A DNA stretch of 64,000 bases, taken from the NCBI RefSeq assembly GCF_002128405.1, contig NZ_NETJ01000002.1:682001-746000 (forward strand). The letters are read 5' to 3'. Of the stretch, positions 1 through 9,106 are shown in pieces (position 1 is the first letter of the stretch; every line of letters starts with the position of its first letter). Position numbers and translations under genes: made by a program. Below the pieces are notes generated by a model. That model saw only the letters and a list, made by a program, of their open reading frames with translations, was not told the origin of the DNA and did not search any database. Source of the DNA: Gottfriedia solisilvae. Its GTDB lineage: Bacteria; Bacillota; Bacilli; Bacillales; Bacillaceae_G.

Positions 1-1
1 T

Positions 2-970
2 GCATTTTATTCGAAAATGGAAGAGTCATCAGTTGGAAAAGATACGATGACAGGACATTGGGAAATGATGGGGCTTCATATTGACAAGCCGTTTAAAGTA
101 TTTGCTGATGGATTTCCTGCTGAGTTAATCAGTGAGCTTGAAAGCCAATTTGGACGTAAAATCATCGGTAATAAACCAGCTTCTGGAACGGAAATTTTAG
201 TAGAGCTTGGCGAGCAGCATATGAAATCAGGAGATTTAATTGTATACACTTCTGCTGATTCTGTTTTACAAATTGCAGCACATGAAGATGTTATACCTTT
301 AGAAGACCTATATAAATATTGCGAGATTGCTCGTAAGTTAACTTTAGATGATCCATATATGATTGGTCGAATTATTGCTAGACCATTTGTAGGAGAACCA
401 GGTGATTTTAAACGTACACCAAACCGTCATGATTATGCACTTAAGCCTTTCGGACGTACTGTAATGAACGAATTACAAGATGCGAATTATGATGTGATTT
501 CAATCGGTAAAATCTCAGATATTTTTGATGGTGAAGGTATTACAAAAGCATTACGTACAGTTTCAAATATGGACGGAATGGATAAATTAGTTGATACATT
601 AAATATGGACTTTACTGGTCTTAGCTTCTTAAATCTAGTTGATTTTGACGCAGTATATGGCCATCGTCGTGACCCATTAGGATATGGTAAAGCACTTGAA
701 GAGTTCGATGCAAGATTACCCGAAGTATTTGAACTGCTTAAAGAAGATGATTTATTAATCATTACTGCAGACCATGGCAATGATCCAACTTTTGCTGGTA
801 CTGATCACACTAGAGAATATGTACCTTTAATTGTTTATAGTAAAAAGTTTACTGAAGGTAAAGAGTTACCTATTCCAAAAACTTTTGCAGATGTTGGAGC
901 GACAATCGCTGAGAATTTTGATGTTAAATTGCCATCACATGGATCAAGTTTTTTAGGAAAATTGAGATAA
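2..970 (+). CDS. deoB: Phosphopentomutase, 5'-truncated by window edge
   Basis: Interconverts (deoxy)ribose-1-phosphate and -5-phosphate in nucleoside salvage in the cytosol. The frame is open from base 2 with no start, so the gene begins outside the window. About 322 residues are visible against roughly 390 for the family, so about 70 N-terminal residues, including the first metal-binding Asp, are missing. Visible hallmarks of this alkaline-phosphatase-superfamily enzyme are the [13 protein letters not shown] segment with the phosphorylated Thr, [19 protein letters not shown] and TDHTRE (the metal ligands). punA follows after 12 bp, so the two form an operon. The first ATG at 17 is internal, not the true start. 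Identification is secure. Confidence 0.95.
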   Translation, partial: AFYSKMEESSVGKDTMTGHWEMMGLHIDKPFKVFADGFPAELISELESQFGRKIIGNKPASGTEILVELGEQHMKSGDLIVYTSADSVLQIAAHEDVIPLEDLYKYCEIARKLTLDDPYMIGRIIARPFVGEPGDFKRTPNRHDYALKPFGRTVMNELQDANYDVISIGKISDIFDGEGITKALRTVSNMDGMDKLVDTLNMDFTGLSFLNLVDFDAVYGHRRDPLGYGKALEEFDARLPEVFELLKEDDLLIITADHGNDPTFAGTDHTREYVPLIVYSKKFTEGKELPIPKTFADVGATIAENFDVKLPSHGSSFLGKLR

Positions 971-982
971 GGTGGAGTTAAA

Positions 983-1801
983 ATGAATAAAGAAATGATT
1001 GAAAAAGCAGGTTCATTTATTAAAGAAAAAATTAAACATAAACCAAAAATAGGTTTAATTCTTGGTTCAGGCTTAGGGATTTTAGTAGATGAAATCGAAA
1101 ATCAAGTGAAAATTCCATATCATACGATTCCTGAATTTCCTACTTCTACTGTTGAAGGCCATGAAGGCCAACTAGTATTCGGTGATATTCATGGTGTAAG
1201 CGTTGTCGCTATGCAAGGTAGAATTCACTTTTACGAAGGATATGACATGGAAAAAGTAACATTCCCTGTTCGAGTGATGAAGGAGTTAGGTGTTGACATT
1301 TTAGTTGTAACAAATGCAGCTGGTGGAGTGAATACATCATTCGAACCAGGTGATCTAATGCTAATCACTGATCATATTAACTTTACAGGAACTAGTCCTT
1401 TAATTGGACCTAATAATCCAGAATTAGGCTTACGATTTGTTGATATGTCTCATCCTTACGATCGTGAACTTCGAGATGTTGCAAGAAATGCCGCAAAAGA
1501 AGTGAATGTAAACCTTCAAGAGGGAGTTTATCTAGCTGTTACTGGTCCTTCATATGAAACACCAGCAGAAATCCGTATGTTTAGAACATTAGGAGCTGAT
1601 GCTGTCGGTATGTCAACAGTTTCTGAGGTTATGGTTGCTCGTCACGCCGACTTAAGAGTATTAGGGATTTCATGTATCTCAAATATGGCTGCAGGTATCT
1701 TAGATCAACCTTTAAACCATGAAGAGGTAATTGAAACAACTCAAAGAGTAAGATCACAATTTTTATCATTAGTAAAAGAAATTGTTCGTAAATTAGGATA
1801 A
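983..1801 (+). CDS. punA: Purine-nucleoside phosphorylase (type I)
   Basis: Phosphorolysis of purine nucleosides to base plus (deoxy)ribose-1-phosphate, which DeoB then processes. The 272-residue length is typical for the trimeric inosine/guanosine-type family (PupG/PunA). Visible motifs are the phosphate-binding GSGLG near residue 28, GRIHFYEGY near 79, TNAAGG near 109, GPSYETPAEIR near 188 and GMSTVSE near 209. ATG 983 has a GGTGGAG ribosome site a few bases upstream and lies 12 bp after deoB. A weak hairpin follows before pdp. Confidence 0.95.
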   Translation: MNKEMIEKAGSFIKEKIKHKPKIGLILGSGLGILVDEIENQVKIPYHTIPEFPTSTVEGHEGQLVFGDIHGVSVVAMQGRIHFYEGYDMEKVTFPVRVMKELGVDILVVTNAAGGVNTSFEPGDLMLITDHINFTGTSPLIGPNNPELGLRFVDMSHPYDRELRDVARNAAKEVNVNLQEGVYLAVTGPSYETPAEIRMFRTLGADAVGMSTVSEVMVARHADLRVLGISCISNMAAGILDQPLNHEEVIETTQRVRSQFLSLVKEIVRKLG

Positions 1802-1810
1802 AAACCTTAA

Positions 1811-1850
1811 ATGAAAAGACTTCTGCACTGCTGTTGTAGAAGTCCCTTTT
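1811..1850 (+). terminator. Weak hairpin between punA and pdp
   Basis: GACTTCT (1818-1824) pairs with AGAAGTC (1838-1844) around a 13-nt loop, followed by CCTTTTC. The A-run before and T-run after suggest a weak or partial terminator, which would let some transcription continue into pdp. Confidence 0.35.
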
Positions 1851-1913
1851 CGTTCTAGATTAGATAAATAGATACAAAATAGAAGAGACATAACAGATAG
1901 GAGAATTCCAAAC

Positions 1914-3221
1914 ATGAGAATGGTAGACTTAATTGAAAAAAAACGCGATGGAAAAACTTTAACAACTGAAGAAATCAATTTTATCATTAATGGATTTACA
2001 GATGGAAGCGTTCCTGATTATCAAATGAGTGCTTTTGCAATGGCGGTATTTTTAAAAGGCATGACTGAAGTAGAATATAGCGATTTAACTATGGCGATGG
2101 TTCATTCTGGTGATACAATCGATCTTTCAAACATTGAAGGAATTAAAGTTGATAAGCATTCTACTGGTGGGGTTGGCGATACAACTACATTAGTATTAGG
2201 ACCATTAGTTGCTTCATTAGATGTACCAGTTGCAAAAATGAGCGGAAGAGGTTTAGGTCATACTGGTGGAACAATTGATAAATTAGAAGCAGTTGAAGGA
2301 TTCCACGTTGAACTAACTGAAGAAGAGTTCATAAAACAAGTAAATGATATTAAAGTAGCTGTAATCGGTCAAACTGGTGATTTAACACCAGCAGATAAAA
2401 AGTTATATGCGCTACGTGATGTAACTGCGACAGTAAACTCAATCCCTTTAATTTCTAGCTCAATTATGAGTAAGAAAATTGCTGCTGGAGCAGATGCGAT
2501 TGTATTAGATGTTAAAACTGGCGCTGGCGCATTTATGAAAGACATTGAAGATGCTCGTGATCTAGCAAAAGCAATGGTTAAGATTGGTAACAATGTTGGA
2601 AGACAAACTGTAGCAATCATTTCAGATATGAGCCAACCACTAGGACTTGCGATTGGTAATGCTTTAGAAGTAAAAGAAGCAATTGACACATTAAAAGGTG
2701 AAGGTCCAAAAGATTTAGAAGAATTATGTTTAATCTTAGGTAGTCAAATGGTTGTTTTAGCGAAAAAAGCTGAAACACTTGATGAAGCAAGAGCTAAACT
2801 TGTTGAAAATATGAAAAATGGTAAAGCATTAGAAGTATTTAAAAAATTCTTAGTAGCTCAAGGTGGAGATGGATCTGTAGTTGATGATCCTTCAAGATTA
2901 CCTCAAGCAAAATACATTCAAGAAGTTGTTGCAAAAGAAGACGGTTATGTATCACGAATCGTTGCTGATGCAGTTGGAACAGCGGCTATGAAATTAGGAG
3001 CAGGTCGTGCGACAAAAGAATCTGTTATCGATTTAGCTGTTGGATTAATGTTAAACAAAAAAGTTGGAGATGCAGTGAAGAAAGGTGAATCATTAGTAAC
3101 TGTTTACTCAAACACAGAGGATATTAGTGAAGTAGAGAAAGACTTACTTGAAAATATCATTCTTTCTAAAGAAAAAGTAGAAGAGCCTACTTTAGTTTAT
3201 GATTTAATTATGGAAGCTTAA
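1914..3221 (+). CDS. pdp: Pyrimidine-nucleoside phosphorylase
   Basis: Phosphorolysis of uridine and thymidine in pyrimidine salvage, completing the deoB-punA-pdp nucleoside cluster. It is 435 residues, the usual family length. Hallmarks are KHSTGGVGD (residues 81-89, phosphate-binding region) and [11 protein letters not shown] followed by IDKLE (110-124), the thymidine/pyrimidine phosphorylase signature. Start ATG 1914 (MRMVDLI) has TAGGAG about 10 bases upstream and matches the usual family N-terminus. A strong terminator follows. Confidence 0.96.
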   Translation: MRMVDLIEKKRDGKTLTTEEINFIINGFTDGSVPDYQMSAFAMAVFLKGMTEVEYSDLTMAMVHSGDTIDLSNIEGIKVDKHSTGGVGDTTTLVLGPLVASLDVPVAKMSGRGLGHTGGTIDKLEAVEGFHVELTEEEFIKQVNDIKVAVIGQTGDLTPADKKLYALRDVTATVNSIPLISSSIMSKKIAAGADAIVLDVKTGAGAFMKDIEDARDLAKAMVKIGNNVGRQTVAIISDMSQPLGLAIGNALEVKEAIDTLKGEGPKDLEELCLILGSQMVVLAKKAETLDEARAKLVENMKNGKALEVFKKFLVAQGGDGSVVDDPSRLPQAKYIQEVVAKEDGYVSRIVADAVGTAAMKLGAGRATKESVIDLAVGLMLNKKVGDAVKKGESLVTVYSNTEDISEVEKDLLENIILSKEKVEEPTLVYDLIMEA

Positions 3222-3231
3222 GACTAAGTAT

Positions 3232-3268
3232 AAAAGCTATTCTCATCAGTTGAGAATGGCTTTTTTTC
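3232..3268 (+). terminator. Terminator after pdp
   Basis: AGCTATTCTCA pairs with TGAGAATGGCT (one G-U) around a 5-nt loop, followed by a run of seven T. Standard intrinsic terminator. Confidence 0.9.
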
Positions 3269-3343
3269 TTTACATGTAAATATATTAATTTGAAATGTAA
3301 GAAACTCTTATGGAAAGTTCACCATTAAAATAGTAAATTTTTG

Positions 3344-3372
3344 TTTTCATATTTGACGATTTCTAGTATAAT
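3344..3372 (+). promoter_or_regulatory. Sigma-A promoter of purine permease
   Basis: TTTTCA (3344-3349), a 17-bp spacer and TATAAT (3367-3372). Predicted start near 3380 gives a leader of about 50 nt before TTG 3431. No known purine riboswitch core is recognisable in the leader. Confidence 0.55.
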
Positions 3373-3430
3373 GTTTAACGTGCCTTAGTGCATGGGTGGG
3401 CGAGGGAGACACTATAAGAGAGGAATTCAC

Positions 3431-4729
3431 TTGAAAAATCTTTTAAACAAACAATTTAATCTTGAAGGAAGCGGTACAAACATTAAAACGGAGGTTATTG
3501 CAGGCGTTATTTCATTTTTAACACTTGTCTATATCCTTTCAGTAAACAGTACAATACTACATGATGCTGGTATACCGTTTCAAGGGGCAATGATTGCAAC
3601 AATCCTATCAGCGTTCTTAGGAAGCGTGATGATCGGATTATGGAGCAACTCACCTTTAGTATTAGTACCAGGAATGGGTATTAATGCACTGTTCACTTAC
3701 ACAATGGTTGGAGAAATGGGCATGAGCTGGCAGGAAGCGCTTGCAGTCGTATTTATTAGCGGCGTAATATTGTCCATCTTATCGTTTACAAACCTAGTTA
3801 AGAAACTGACAACTGCGATTCCATTATCATTAAAAAGTGCAATAACAGTAGGAATCGGATTTTTCTTAACGTTCATTGGTCTTCAAGAAGGTGGAATTGT
3901 CGTAAAAAATGAAGATACTTTTGTATCAATTGCAAACTTCTCAAATCCTGATGTTTTAGCGACAGTCATTACACTTGGAATTGCGATTTACTTATTTATT
4001 AAAAATGTTCCAGCCAATTTTTTAATTACAGTTATTCTAGGAACCTTCATTTCGTTTTTACTACATGGTGGCATTGAAAAAGCACACGAAACAACTTCAA
4101 TTACATTTGAATCTGCGAATCAAGTTGTCGGACAACTGACCTTTACGCATATTATGAGTTTTTCTTTTTGGATCGCAGTATTTTCGTTAACAATGGTCAT
4201 TTTATTTGAATCAATTGGGATCATACATGGGCAATTAAGTATGATGAATCAAGAGAGTAAGCAGCAGAAGGTCGTACAAGGAACTGCCTTAGGGATCTTG
4301 TTGTCAGGTATTTTTGGAACAAGTCCTACTGTCGTTGCCGTAGAAGGTAGTGCAGGTATAAGTTCTGGAGGTCGTACAGGTCTTACTTCTGTTGTAACAG
4401 GTCTATTATTTTTAGGATGCTTACTGTTTATGCCACTGATTGCGTATATTCCAACATCTGCAATCGCACCGATTTTAATTATTATCGGTTCATTAATGGT
4501 TAAGCACATTACTGATATACAATTGGATGATCCTACTGAGGCAATACCAGCCTTTTTAATATTAGCATTCATTCCCTTAACATATAGTATTATTGATGGA
4601 ATTGCTTTTGGTTTTATCGCTTATCCGCTAGTTAAGTTAGCGGCTGGTAAAAAAACCGAAATTACACCATATATGGTGGCAATATCTGCATTATTTTTTG
4701 TACGTTTTGCATTAAACTTTATTTCATAA
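3431..4729 (+). CDS. NCS2/AzgA-type purine (hypoxanthine/guanine) permease
   Basis: Polytopic cytoplasmic-membrane transporter of about 432 residues, with many hydrophobic segments and the AzgA/PbuG-like N-terminus (EVIAGVISFLTLVYIL), the LVPGMGINALFTYT segment and GTSPTVVAVEGSAG. By family it imports purine bases by proton symport; which base cannot be told. The frame is open upstream to 3392, but TTG 3431 is preferred: AGAGAGGAA lies just upstream, and the extra N-terminal residues are hydrophilic and unlike the family. It has its own promoter after the pdp terminator, and placement beside nucleoside phosphorylases fits purine salvage. Confidence 0.88.
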   Translation: MKNLLNKQFNLEGSGTNIKTEVIAGVISFLTLVYILSVNSTILHDAGIPFQGAMIATILSAFLGSVMIGLWSNSPLVLVPGMGINALFTYTMVGEMGMSWQEALAVVFISGVILSILSFTNLVKKLTTAIPLSLKSAITVGIGFFLTFIGLQEGGIVVKNEDTFVSIANFSNPDVLATVITLGIAIYLFIKNVPANFLITVILGTFISFLLHGGIEKAHETTSITFESANQVVGQLTFTHIMSFSFWIAVFSLTMVILFESIGIIHGQLSMMNQESKQQKVVQGTALGILLSGIFGTSPTVVAVEGSAGISSGGRTGLTSVVTGLLFLGCLLFMPLIAYIPTSAIAPILIIIGSLMVKHITDIQLDDPTEAIPAFLILAFIPLTYSIIDGIAFGFIAYPLVKLAAGKKTEITPYMVAISALFFVRFALNFIS

Positions 4730-4822
4730 AATAATGCTCTGTTAATGTTAATCTTTGATATTTTACAAAAGACATTTTCGAAAAAGAATCTTATAGAATT
4801 TTAAGTATAGAATATTTAAAGA

Positions 4823-4957
4823 GATTGATTGGAGTGGAAGGTGCGAGACTCCTATGGGAGTAGCGGGAAGGGTGAGACCCCGGAGGCTTGCCGAGGAGGC
4901 TCGGCTCACGCCCCATGGAAAGCGAGCATCCTGAAACGGAAATCAACATTCTTTTTT
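4823..4957 (+). repeat. Intergenic repeat family A, copy 1 (intact)
   Basis: GC-rich island of about 135 bp in AT-rich DNA, running from GATTGATTGGAG to GGAAATCAACATTC. The termini are inverted (GATTGATT/GGAAATCAAC), and internal complementary blocks such as GAGGCTTGCCGAGGAGGCTC suggest strong folding. Related copies in this window lie at 24445-24638 and 53350-53487 (opposite orientation), with remnants near 51251 and 19617. No ORF. It resembles repeats I have seen between genes in many Bacillaceae; the function is unknown. Confidence 0.8.
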
Positions 4958-4972
4958 AAAAGAGCTTAAAAT

Positions 4973-5015
4973 AAAAAGCGCTATTTCTCGATATAAGAGA
5001 AAATAGCGCTTTTTT
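4973..5015. terminator. Bidirectional terminator between permease and ytr operon
   Basis: AAAAAGCGCTATTTCTC pairs with GAGAAAATAGCGCTTTTTT around a 7-nt loop. A-run on one side and T-run on the other serve both converging units. Confidence 0.92.
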
Positions 5016-5018
5016 ACT

Positions 5019-6026
5019 TTATTCAAAAAATTTGTTAAGTCGTTTATAGAAATAGTAACCAGCAATTAACCCAATCAGTAAGCCAATCGCATAAACAACG
5101 ACATTACTTCCGTTTGCAATTGTAGAAGTAAGAATTGCAATAGAAGTTGCTGATAAATAAACAAATAGAATATTTACAAAATGGCCAAACTTTTTATAAA
5201 CAAATAGTTTTCCATTATTCGCATTTGCATTTCGACTATAACAAAGCAAACCAATCACTAAAAACACGAAAATATAAATGAGAATGACAACTAGGTTATG
5301 GAAATCAAATGTTGGATACGTCACATTTTGCTGATCAAAATCTTTTGTAATACTTAAACTGCCAGATTGGAAAGAGATCGACCAATCGACTATTTTCTTC
5401 TCAATTTCTAATAAACCATTAAAATCCTTATTAAATAGTCCTTTTAAATTTGATAGCACACTAAAAAAGATTAAAATGGGTGAAAAAATAGTAAAAATAG
5501 TAAACAGTGTTTGTGAAAAATAATGACCAGTCAGTGTACCGATGGCTAAGCCAATTGTTAAAAATGCAATCGAAAATAGAAAAAGTGTAACAAAGATCGG
5601 TAAAAATCCACTAGTATCAATATATTGATGTAGAATAGTAGAGTAATGGATTATGAGTGTTAATATGCTTAAAAATACAGTTGCGATAAAAATGTGAACG
5701 ACACCAAAAATCCATTTTGATAAAAATAATTGTCTTGGTGTATAAGGTAGAGAGAATTGAAAGTCAATACCGCCAGTATTACGTTCAATTCCAATTAATA
5801 ATATACTCAAAATTAAAACAAGAATTGGAGATATAAATGCTAACGTACTAAATTCACCAATATAAATAAAAGGGTATTCAGTGTAAGAAGCTTCTAATGC
5901 TCTATTCATTTCAAATATGTTGTTATAATAACTAAACGGTAAAATGACTACATAAACCAAATATAATAAGATAAGTGCAAGTCTTGATTGTTTAGAATGC
6001 TTTAGCCACAATGCTTTACTAAACAT
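5019..6026 (-). CDS. ABC-2 type permease, YtrC/YtrD-like
   Basis: Integral membrane protein of 335 residues with about six to eight hydrophobic segments; presumed membrane partner of the ATPase encoded immediately upstream, whose end it overlaps by 8 bp. The segment ERNTGGIDFQFSLPYTPRQLFLSKW is typical of ABC-2 permeases near GntR/YtrA operons (the conserved P-x-(S/T)-R motif). In B. subtilis the ytr operon belongs to the response to cell-wall-active antibiotics; here only one permease gene and no MacB-like part is present, so the substrate is unknown. Confidence 0.75.
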   Translation of the reverse strand: MFSKALWLKHSKQSRLALILLYLVYVVILPFSYYNNIFEMNRALEASYTEYPFIYIGEFSTLAFISPILVLILSILLIGIERNTGGIDFQFSLPYTPRQLFLSKWIFGVVHIFIATVFLSILTLIIHYSTILHQYIDTSGFLPIFVTLFLFSIAFLTIGLAIGTLTGHYFSQTLFTIFTIFSPILIFFSVLSNLKGLFNKDFNGLLEIEKKIVDWSISFQSGSLSITKDFDQQNVTYPTFDFHNLVVILIYIFVFLVIGLLCYSRNANANNGKLFVYKKFGHFVNILFVYLSATSIAILTSTIANGSNVVVYAIGLLIGLIAGYYFYKRLNKFFE

Positions 6027-6906
6027 ATAATTCTCCTCCGTCTTTTAAGAAAAATAAATCCTCTAATGTTAAAGGAAGTTCCTCAAGTAAAAGCGGATTC
6101 CTTTTTCCTAATGTCTGCAAAAATTCTTCTTTTTGTCCGCTTACAATTAAAATGGCAACCTTACCTGTTTTAGAAAAGACGGATACATGCTCAAGTTCTG
6201 CTATTTCAGAAGGTAATCCATTTTCAAACGCTACTTGTAATTTAAAATGTTTATTTGTACTTTCTTCCATTGTTGCAACATTATCAATTGTTCCTTCTTT
6301 TAAGAATAAATATTGATCAATAATTTTTTCCAGCTCAACAAGATGATGTGACGATATTAATACACCAACGGAATTTGTACTTGCATATTCAATGATTAAT
6401 TGTAAAACTGTACGTTTCACAACTGGATCTAAACCATTCGTTGGTTCATCTAAAATCACGTAATTTGCTCCCGTTGAAAATGTTAACAGTAAATATAATA
6501 GTGTCTTCATACCTTTTGAATATTTACGTAAAGACCCATGCGGTAATTTATATTTATTAAGTGCATCTAGAAACTTTTCTTTATCAAAATTAGGATAAGC
6601 ATTTTCATAGATTGTAATGAGTTCCTTCACAGTAAATTGTTTAATGAAGTTTGTTGTATCACTCATATAGGCGATTTGATTTCGCGTATTTGGTTCAATC
6701 GTAATATCTTTGTTGTCGATTAAAATAGCGCCTTCATCAGGCGACAGAATCCCTACAATTGTACGAAGTAAAGTCGTTTTTCCAGCGCCATTTCGCCCAA
6801 TTAATCCTGTAATTGTTCCTTGCTCTATATCAAATGATATATTTTTTAATATTTCTGTTTCATCAAGTTTTTTACTTAGTTGATGAATTTTTAACAAATT
6901 ATTCAA
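6019..6906 (-). CDS. ABC transporter ATP-binding protein, YtrB-like
   Basis: ATPase of 295 residues. Walker A GRNGAGKTT at 37-45 and Walker B YVILDEP at 149-155 are intact. The signature motif is KYSKGMK (near 128-134) rather than LSGGQ, common in ABC-2-linked drug or antibiotic-response exporters. About 130 residues after the ATPase core form an extra C-terminal domain. It overlaps the GntR gene start side by 8 bp and the permease by 8 bp, indicating one tightly coupled transcript. Confidence 0.85.
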   Translation of the reverse strand: MNNLLKIHQLSKKLDETEILKNISFDIEQGTITGLIGRNGAGKTTLLRTIVGILSPDEGAILIDNKDITIEPNTRNQIAYMSDTTNFIKQFTVKELITIYENAYPNFDKEKFLDALNKYKLPHGSLRKYSKGMKTLLYLLLTFSTGANYVILDEPTNGLDPVVKRTVLQLIIEYASTNSVGVLISSHHLVELEKIIDQYLFLKEGTIDNVATMEESTNKHFKLQVAFENGLPSEIAELEHVSVFSKTGKVAILIVSGQKEEFLQTLGKRNPLLLEELPLTLEDLFFLKDGGELYV

Positions 6907-7282
6907 CTCCCTTTTTTGAATAAACTTCTTTTACCCAATTTATAATCAATTCTTCATCAATACCTTCCATTAGACTTTCAATTAAAAGGTTTGAAAATTT
7001 ATTTTGATATTTAAGAAGGGTTTGTTCTGATACGGATTCCTTTGTTAAACCAATGACAAACGTTCCTTTACCTCGGACAGTTTCAATTATTCCACTTCGC
7101 TCTAACTCTTGATATGCTCTACTAACTGTATTCGGATTAATTAGTAAGGTTGTTGCTAATTCTCTGACAGATGGAAGCTTATCTCCATTTAGTAAAACAT
7201 TTCTTAAAATTTGTTCTTTCACTTGTAGAACAATTTGTTCCCACAATGGTAAATGACTTCTTGCGACTAAGACAATAATCAA
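6899..7282 (-). CDS. ytrA: GntR-family regulator, YtrA subfamily
   Basis: DNA-binding repressor of 127 residues: an N-terminal winged helix (about residues 10-77; LPSVRELATTLLINPNTVSRAYQELERSGIIE) and only a short C-terminal dimerisation tail, the hallmark of the YtrA subfamily. The start is TTG (complement of 7280-7282) with AAGGTGG seven bases upstream. The gene heads the operon with the ABC genes, and an exact AGTGTA-N13-TACACT operator lies upstream, so it probably autoregulates. Start codon and family are well supported; the inducer is inferred only from homologs. Confidence 0.88.
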   Translation of the reverse strand: MIIVLVARSHLPLWEQIVLQVKEQILRNVLLNGDKLPSVRELATTLLINPNTVSRAYQELERSGIIETVRGKGTFVIGLTKESVSEQTLLKYQNKFSNLLIESLMEGIDEELIINWVKEVYSKKGVE

Positions 7283-7323
7283 ATAATCACCACCTTACAA
7301 AATTAGGTGTATTAATTGTACTG

Positions 7324-7348
7324 AGTGTATGAGTATGATTAATACACT
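7324..7348 (-). promoter_or_regulatory. YtrA-type operator
   Basis: AGTGTA (7324-7329), 13 bp, TACACT (7343-7348) matches the spacing and sequence I recall for the B. subtilis YtrA operator. A second, wider perfect inverted repeat, GTGTATTAAT (7307-7316)/ATTAATACAC (7338-7347), shares its right arm and suggests a further half-site between the operator and the ytrA start. Confidence 0.75.
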
Positions 7349-7415
7349 TTATTTATATCATATGCAATGAATGTAGTAAATAGTTCCATACAATCTAATA
7401 TTTTCTTCTCACTTT

Positions 7416-7444
7416 GATTAAACTACTTATATTTGGAAAAAATA
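7416..7444 (+). promoter_or_regulatory. Candidate sigma-F promoter of dacF
   Basis: GATTA (7416-7420), a 14-bp spacer, and GGAAAAAATA (7435-7444), which fits the GGnRAnAnTW -10 pattern for sigma-F. dacF is forespore-expressed in B. subtilis, in agreement. The -35 has one mismatch. Confidence 0.45.
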
Positions 7445-7470
7445 TGTATGAATAGAATGGAGGGTTATTA

Positions 7471-8634
7471 ATGAAAAAGGTAGTTTTTACACTTATTAGT
7501 AGTGCATTGATCTTCTCATTATCACTGCCTACAGTAAATGCAAGAGAGACAAGAACCGTAGACGTTGAATTAGCTAAAAATGCATTATCTTCCGTTATTA
7601 TTGAGCAAGATACAGGTGAAGTTTTATATGAAAAAGATGCGAGAAAGAAGCTTCCACCAGCAAGTATGACGAAGATTATGACAATGCTAATTATTATGGA
7701 AGAAATCGATAAAGGAAATTTAAAGCTAGATGATAAAGTAATGACAAGTGAATATGCTGCATCAATGGGTGGTTCACAAATCTTTTTAGAACCTGGCGAA
7801 GAAATGACAGTTAATGAAATGTTAAAAGGGATTGCGATTGCTTCAGGGAACGATGCTTCAGTTGCCATGGCAGAAAAAATTGCAGGTACTGAAGAGGCAT
7901 TTGTAAATTTAATGAATAATAAAGCAAAGTCTCTTGGTTTAAAAGATACACATTTTAAAAATCCAACAGGATTACCTGCTGCAGATCATTATTCATCTGC
8001 GTATGATATGGCAATCATGGGTAGAGAGCTATTGAAGCATCCGCTTATTACAAAGTATACAGGTACGTATGAGGATTATTTACGTCAAAATACAGAAAAA
8101 CAATTTTGGTTAGTCAATACAAATAAATTAGTTCGCTTTTATCCCGGAGCTGATGGTTTAAAAACTGGTTTTACTGCAGAAGCAAGATATTGCTTAACAG
8201 CAACTGCAAAGAAAAATAACATGAGAGTTGTTAGTGTGATTATGGGTGCACCTACTTCGAAGGAAAGAAATGCACAAATGTCTAAACTTCTTGATTACGC
8301 ATTTAATCAATATCAAGTAAAACAACTTATTAAACAAGGCGACAATGTTGATAAATTGTCAATCAGTAAAGGGAAAACAAAAAATGTAAATGTAGTAACA
8401 AAATCACCAGTATCAGTCGTGCTGAAAAAAGGTGAAGCTTTAAATAAAGTGACAAAAAACATTAAGTTGAAAAAAGACTTACAAGCGCCAATTAAAAAAG
8501 GTCAAGTTGTAGGGGAATTAGAACTGAAACAAGGTAATCGAGTTTTATCAACTACTGATTTAGTTGCAAAGAACAATATTCCTAAAGCTAAATGGTATGA
8601 CTTATTTAAACGTACAATCGGTGGATTTAATTAA
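7471..8634 (+). CDS. dacF: D-alanyl-D-alanine carboxypeptidase DacF
   Basis: Class A penicillin-binding-type DD-carboxypeptidase (387 residues) that trims pentapeptide stem peptides of peptidoglycan, here during sporulation. A cleavable signal peptide of about 24 residues ends at TVNA. Catalytic motifs: S65-M-T-K68, S125-G-N127 and K231-T-G233; a C-terminal beta-rich domain follows. SD is GGAGGG upstream of ATG 7471. It lies directly upstream of spoIIAA, as in B. subtilis, with a candidate sigma-F promoter ahead of it. Confidence 0.93.
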   Translation: MKKVVFTLISSALIFSLSLPTVNARETRTVDVELAKNALSSVIIEQDTGEVLYEKDARKKLPPASMTKIMTMLIIMEEIDKGNLKLDDKVMTSEYAASMGGSQIFLEPGEEMTVNEMLKGIAIASGNDASVAMAEKIAGTEEAFVNLMNNKAKSLGLKDTHFKNPTGLPAADHYSSAYDMAIMGRELLKHPLITKYTGTYEDYLRQNTEKQFWLVNTNKLVRFYPGADGLKTGFTAEARYCLTATAKKNNMRVVSVIMGAPTSKERNAQMSKLLDYAFNQYQVKQLIKQGDNVDKLSISKGKTKNVNVVTKSPVSVVLKKGEALNKVTKNIKLKKDLQAPIKKGQVVGELELKQGNRVLSTTDLVAKNNIPKAKWYDLFKRTIGGFN

Positions 8635-8693
8635 TCTCATTCAATTTAAGAACGTAGACTTTTGACGTATTTACACTAGTTTTGTCATCATGA

Positions 8694-8721
8694 AGGAATT
8701 TCAAGTTAAGACAACGAAACT
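8694..8721 (+). promoter_or_regulatory. Candidate sigma-H promoter of spoIIA operon
   Basis: AGGAATT (8694-8700), 12-bp spacer, AACGAAACT (8713-8721); the pattern expected for sigma-H is AGGAWWW then RnnGAATww, so one -10 base differs. Position 35 bp ahead of the spoIIAA start suits the known sigma-H control of this operon. Confidence 0.4.
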
Positions 8722-8755
8722 TTCATTTAACCGTCATAATAAGGAGGTTATTGAA

Positions 8756-9106
8756 GTGAGTCTTAATATCGAGCTAGAAGTAAAAAATGCGATCCTTTGT
8801 GTAAGACTTGCAGGTGAGCTTGATCATCACACTGCCGAAGATTTACGTTTACAGGTGAATGAAGTATTAGAAACACAGCCAATACAACATATTTTATTAA
8901 ATCTTGAACACTTATCTTTTATGGATAGTTCTGGATTAGGTGTCATTTTAGGAAGATATAAGGTCATTCGAAACAAAGGTGGAGAAATGGTCGTATGTTC
9001 TATTTCACCATCAATCAAACGATTATTTGATATGTCTGGTTTGTTTAAAATTGTACATTTGGCAGAAGACGAGTCTAATGGACTGACTGTTTTGGGGGTG
9101 GCGTAA
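8756..9106 (+). CDS. spoIIAA: Anti-anti-sigma factor SpoIIAA
   Basis: STAS-domain protein that releases sigma-F from SpoIIAB when dephosphorylated, starting forespore gene expression. From GTG 8756 it is 116 residues, and the phosphorylatable serine falls at Ser58 in FMDSSGLG, the same position as in B. subtilis. The start is GTG 8756, with AAGGAGG nine bases upstream; the longer frame from 8690 lacks support and would overlap the candidate sigma-H promoter. The stop overlaps the spoIIAB ATG by one base. Confidence 0.96.
   Translation: MSLNIELEVKNAILCVRLAGELDHHTAEDLRLQVNEVLETQPIQHILLNLEHLSFMDSSGLGVILGRYKVIRNKGGEMVVCSISPSIKRLFDMSGLFKIVHLAEDESNGLTVLGVA

Noticed and set aside
3373-3430. Guanine/xanthine riboswitch upstream of the purine permease
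   Set aside because: The leader is only about 50 nt and lacks the conserved purine-aptamer core.
7395-7868. 157-codon minus-strand frame
   Set aside because: Antisense to dacF; no SD and composition of a shadow frame.
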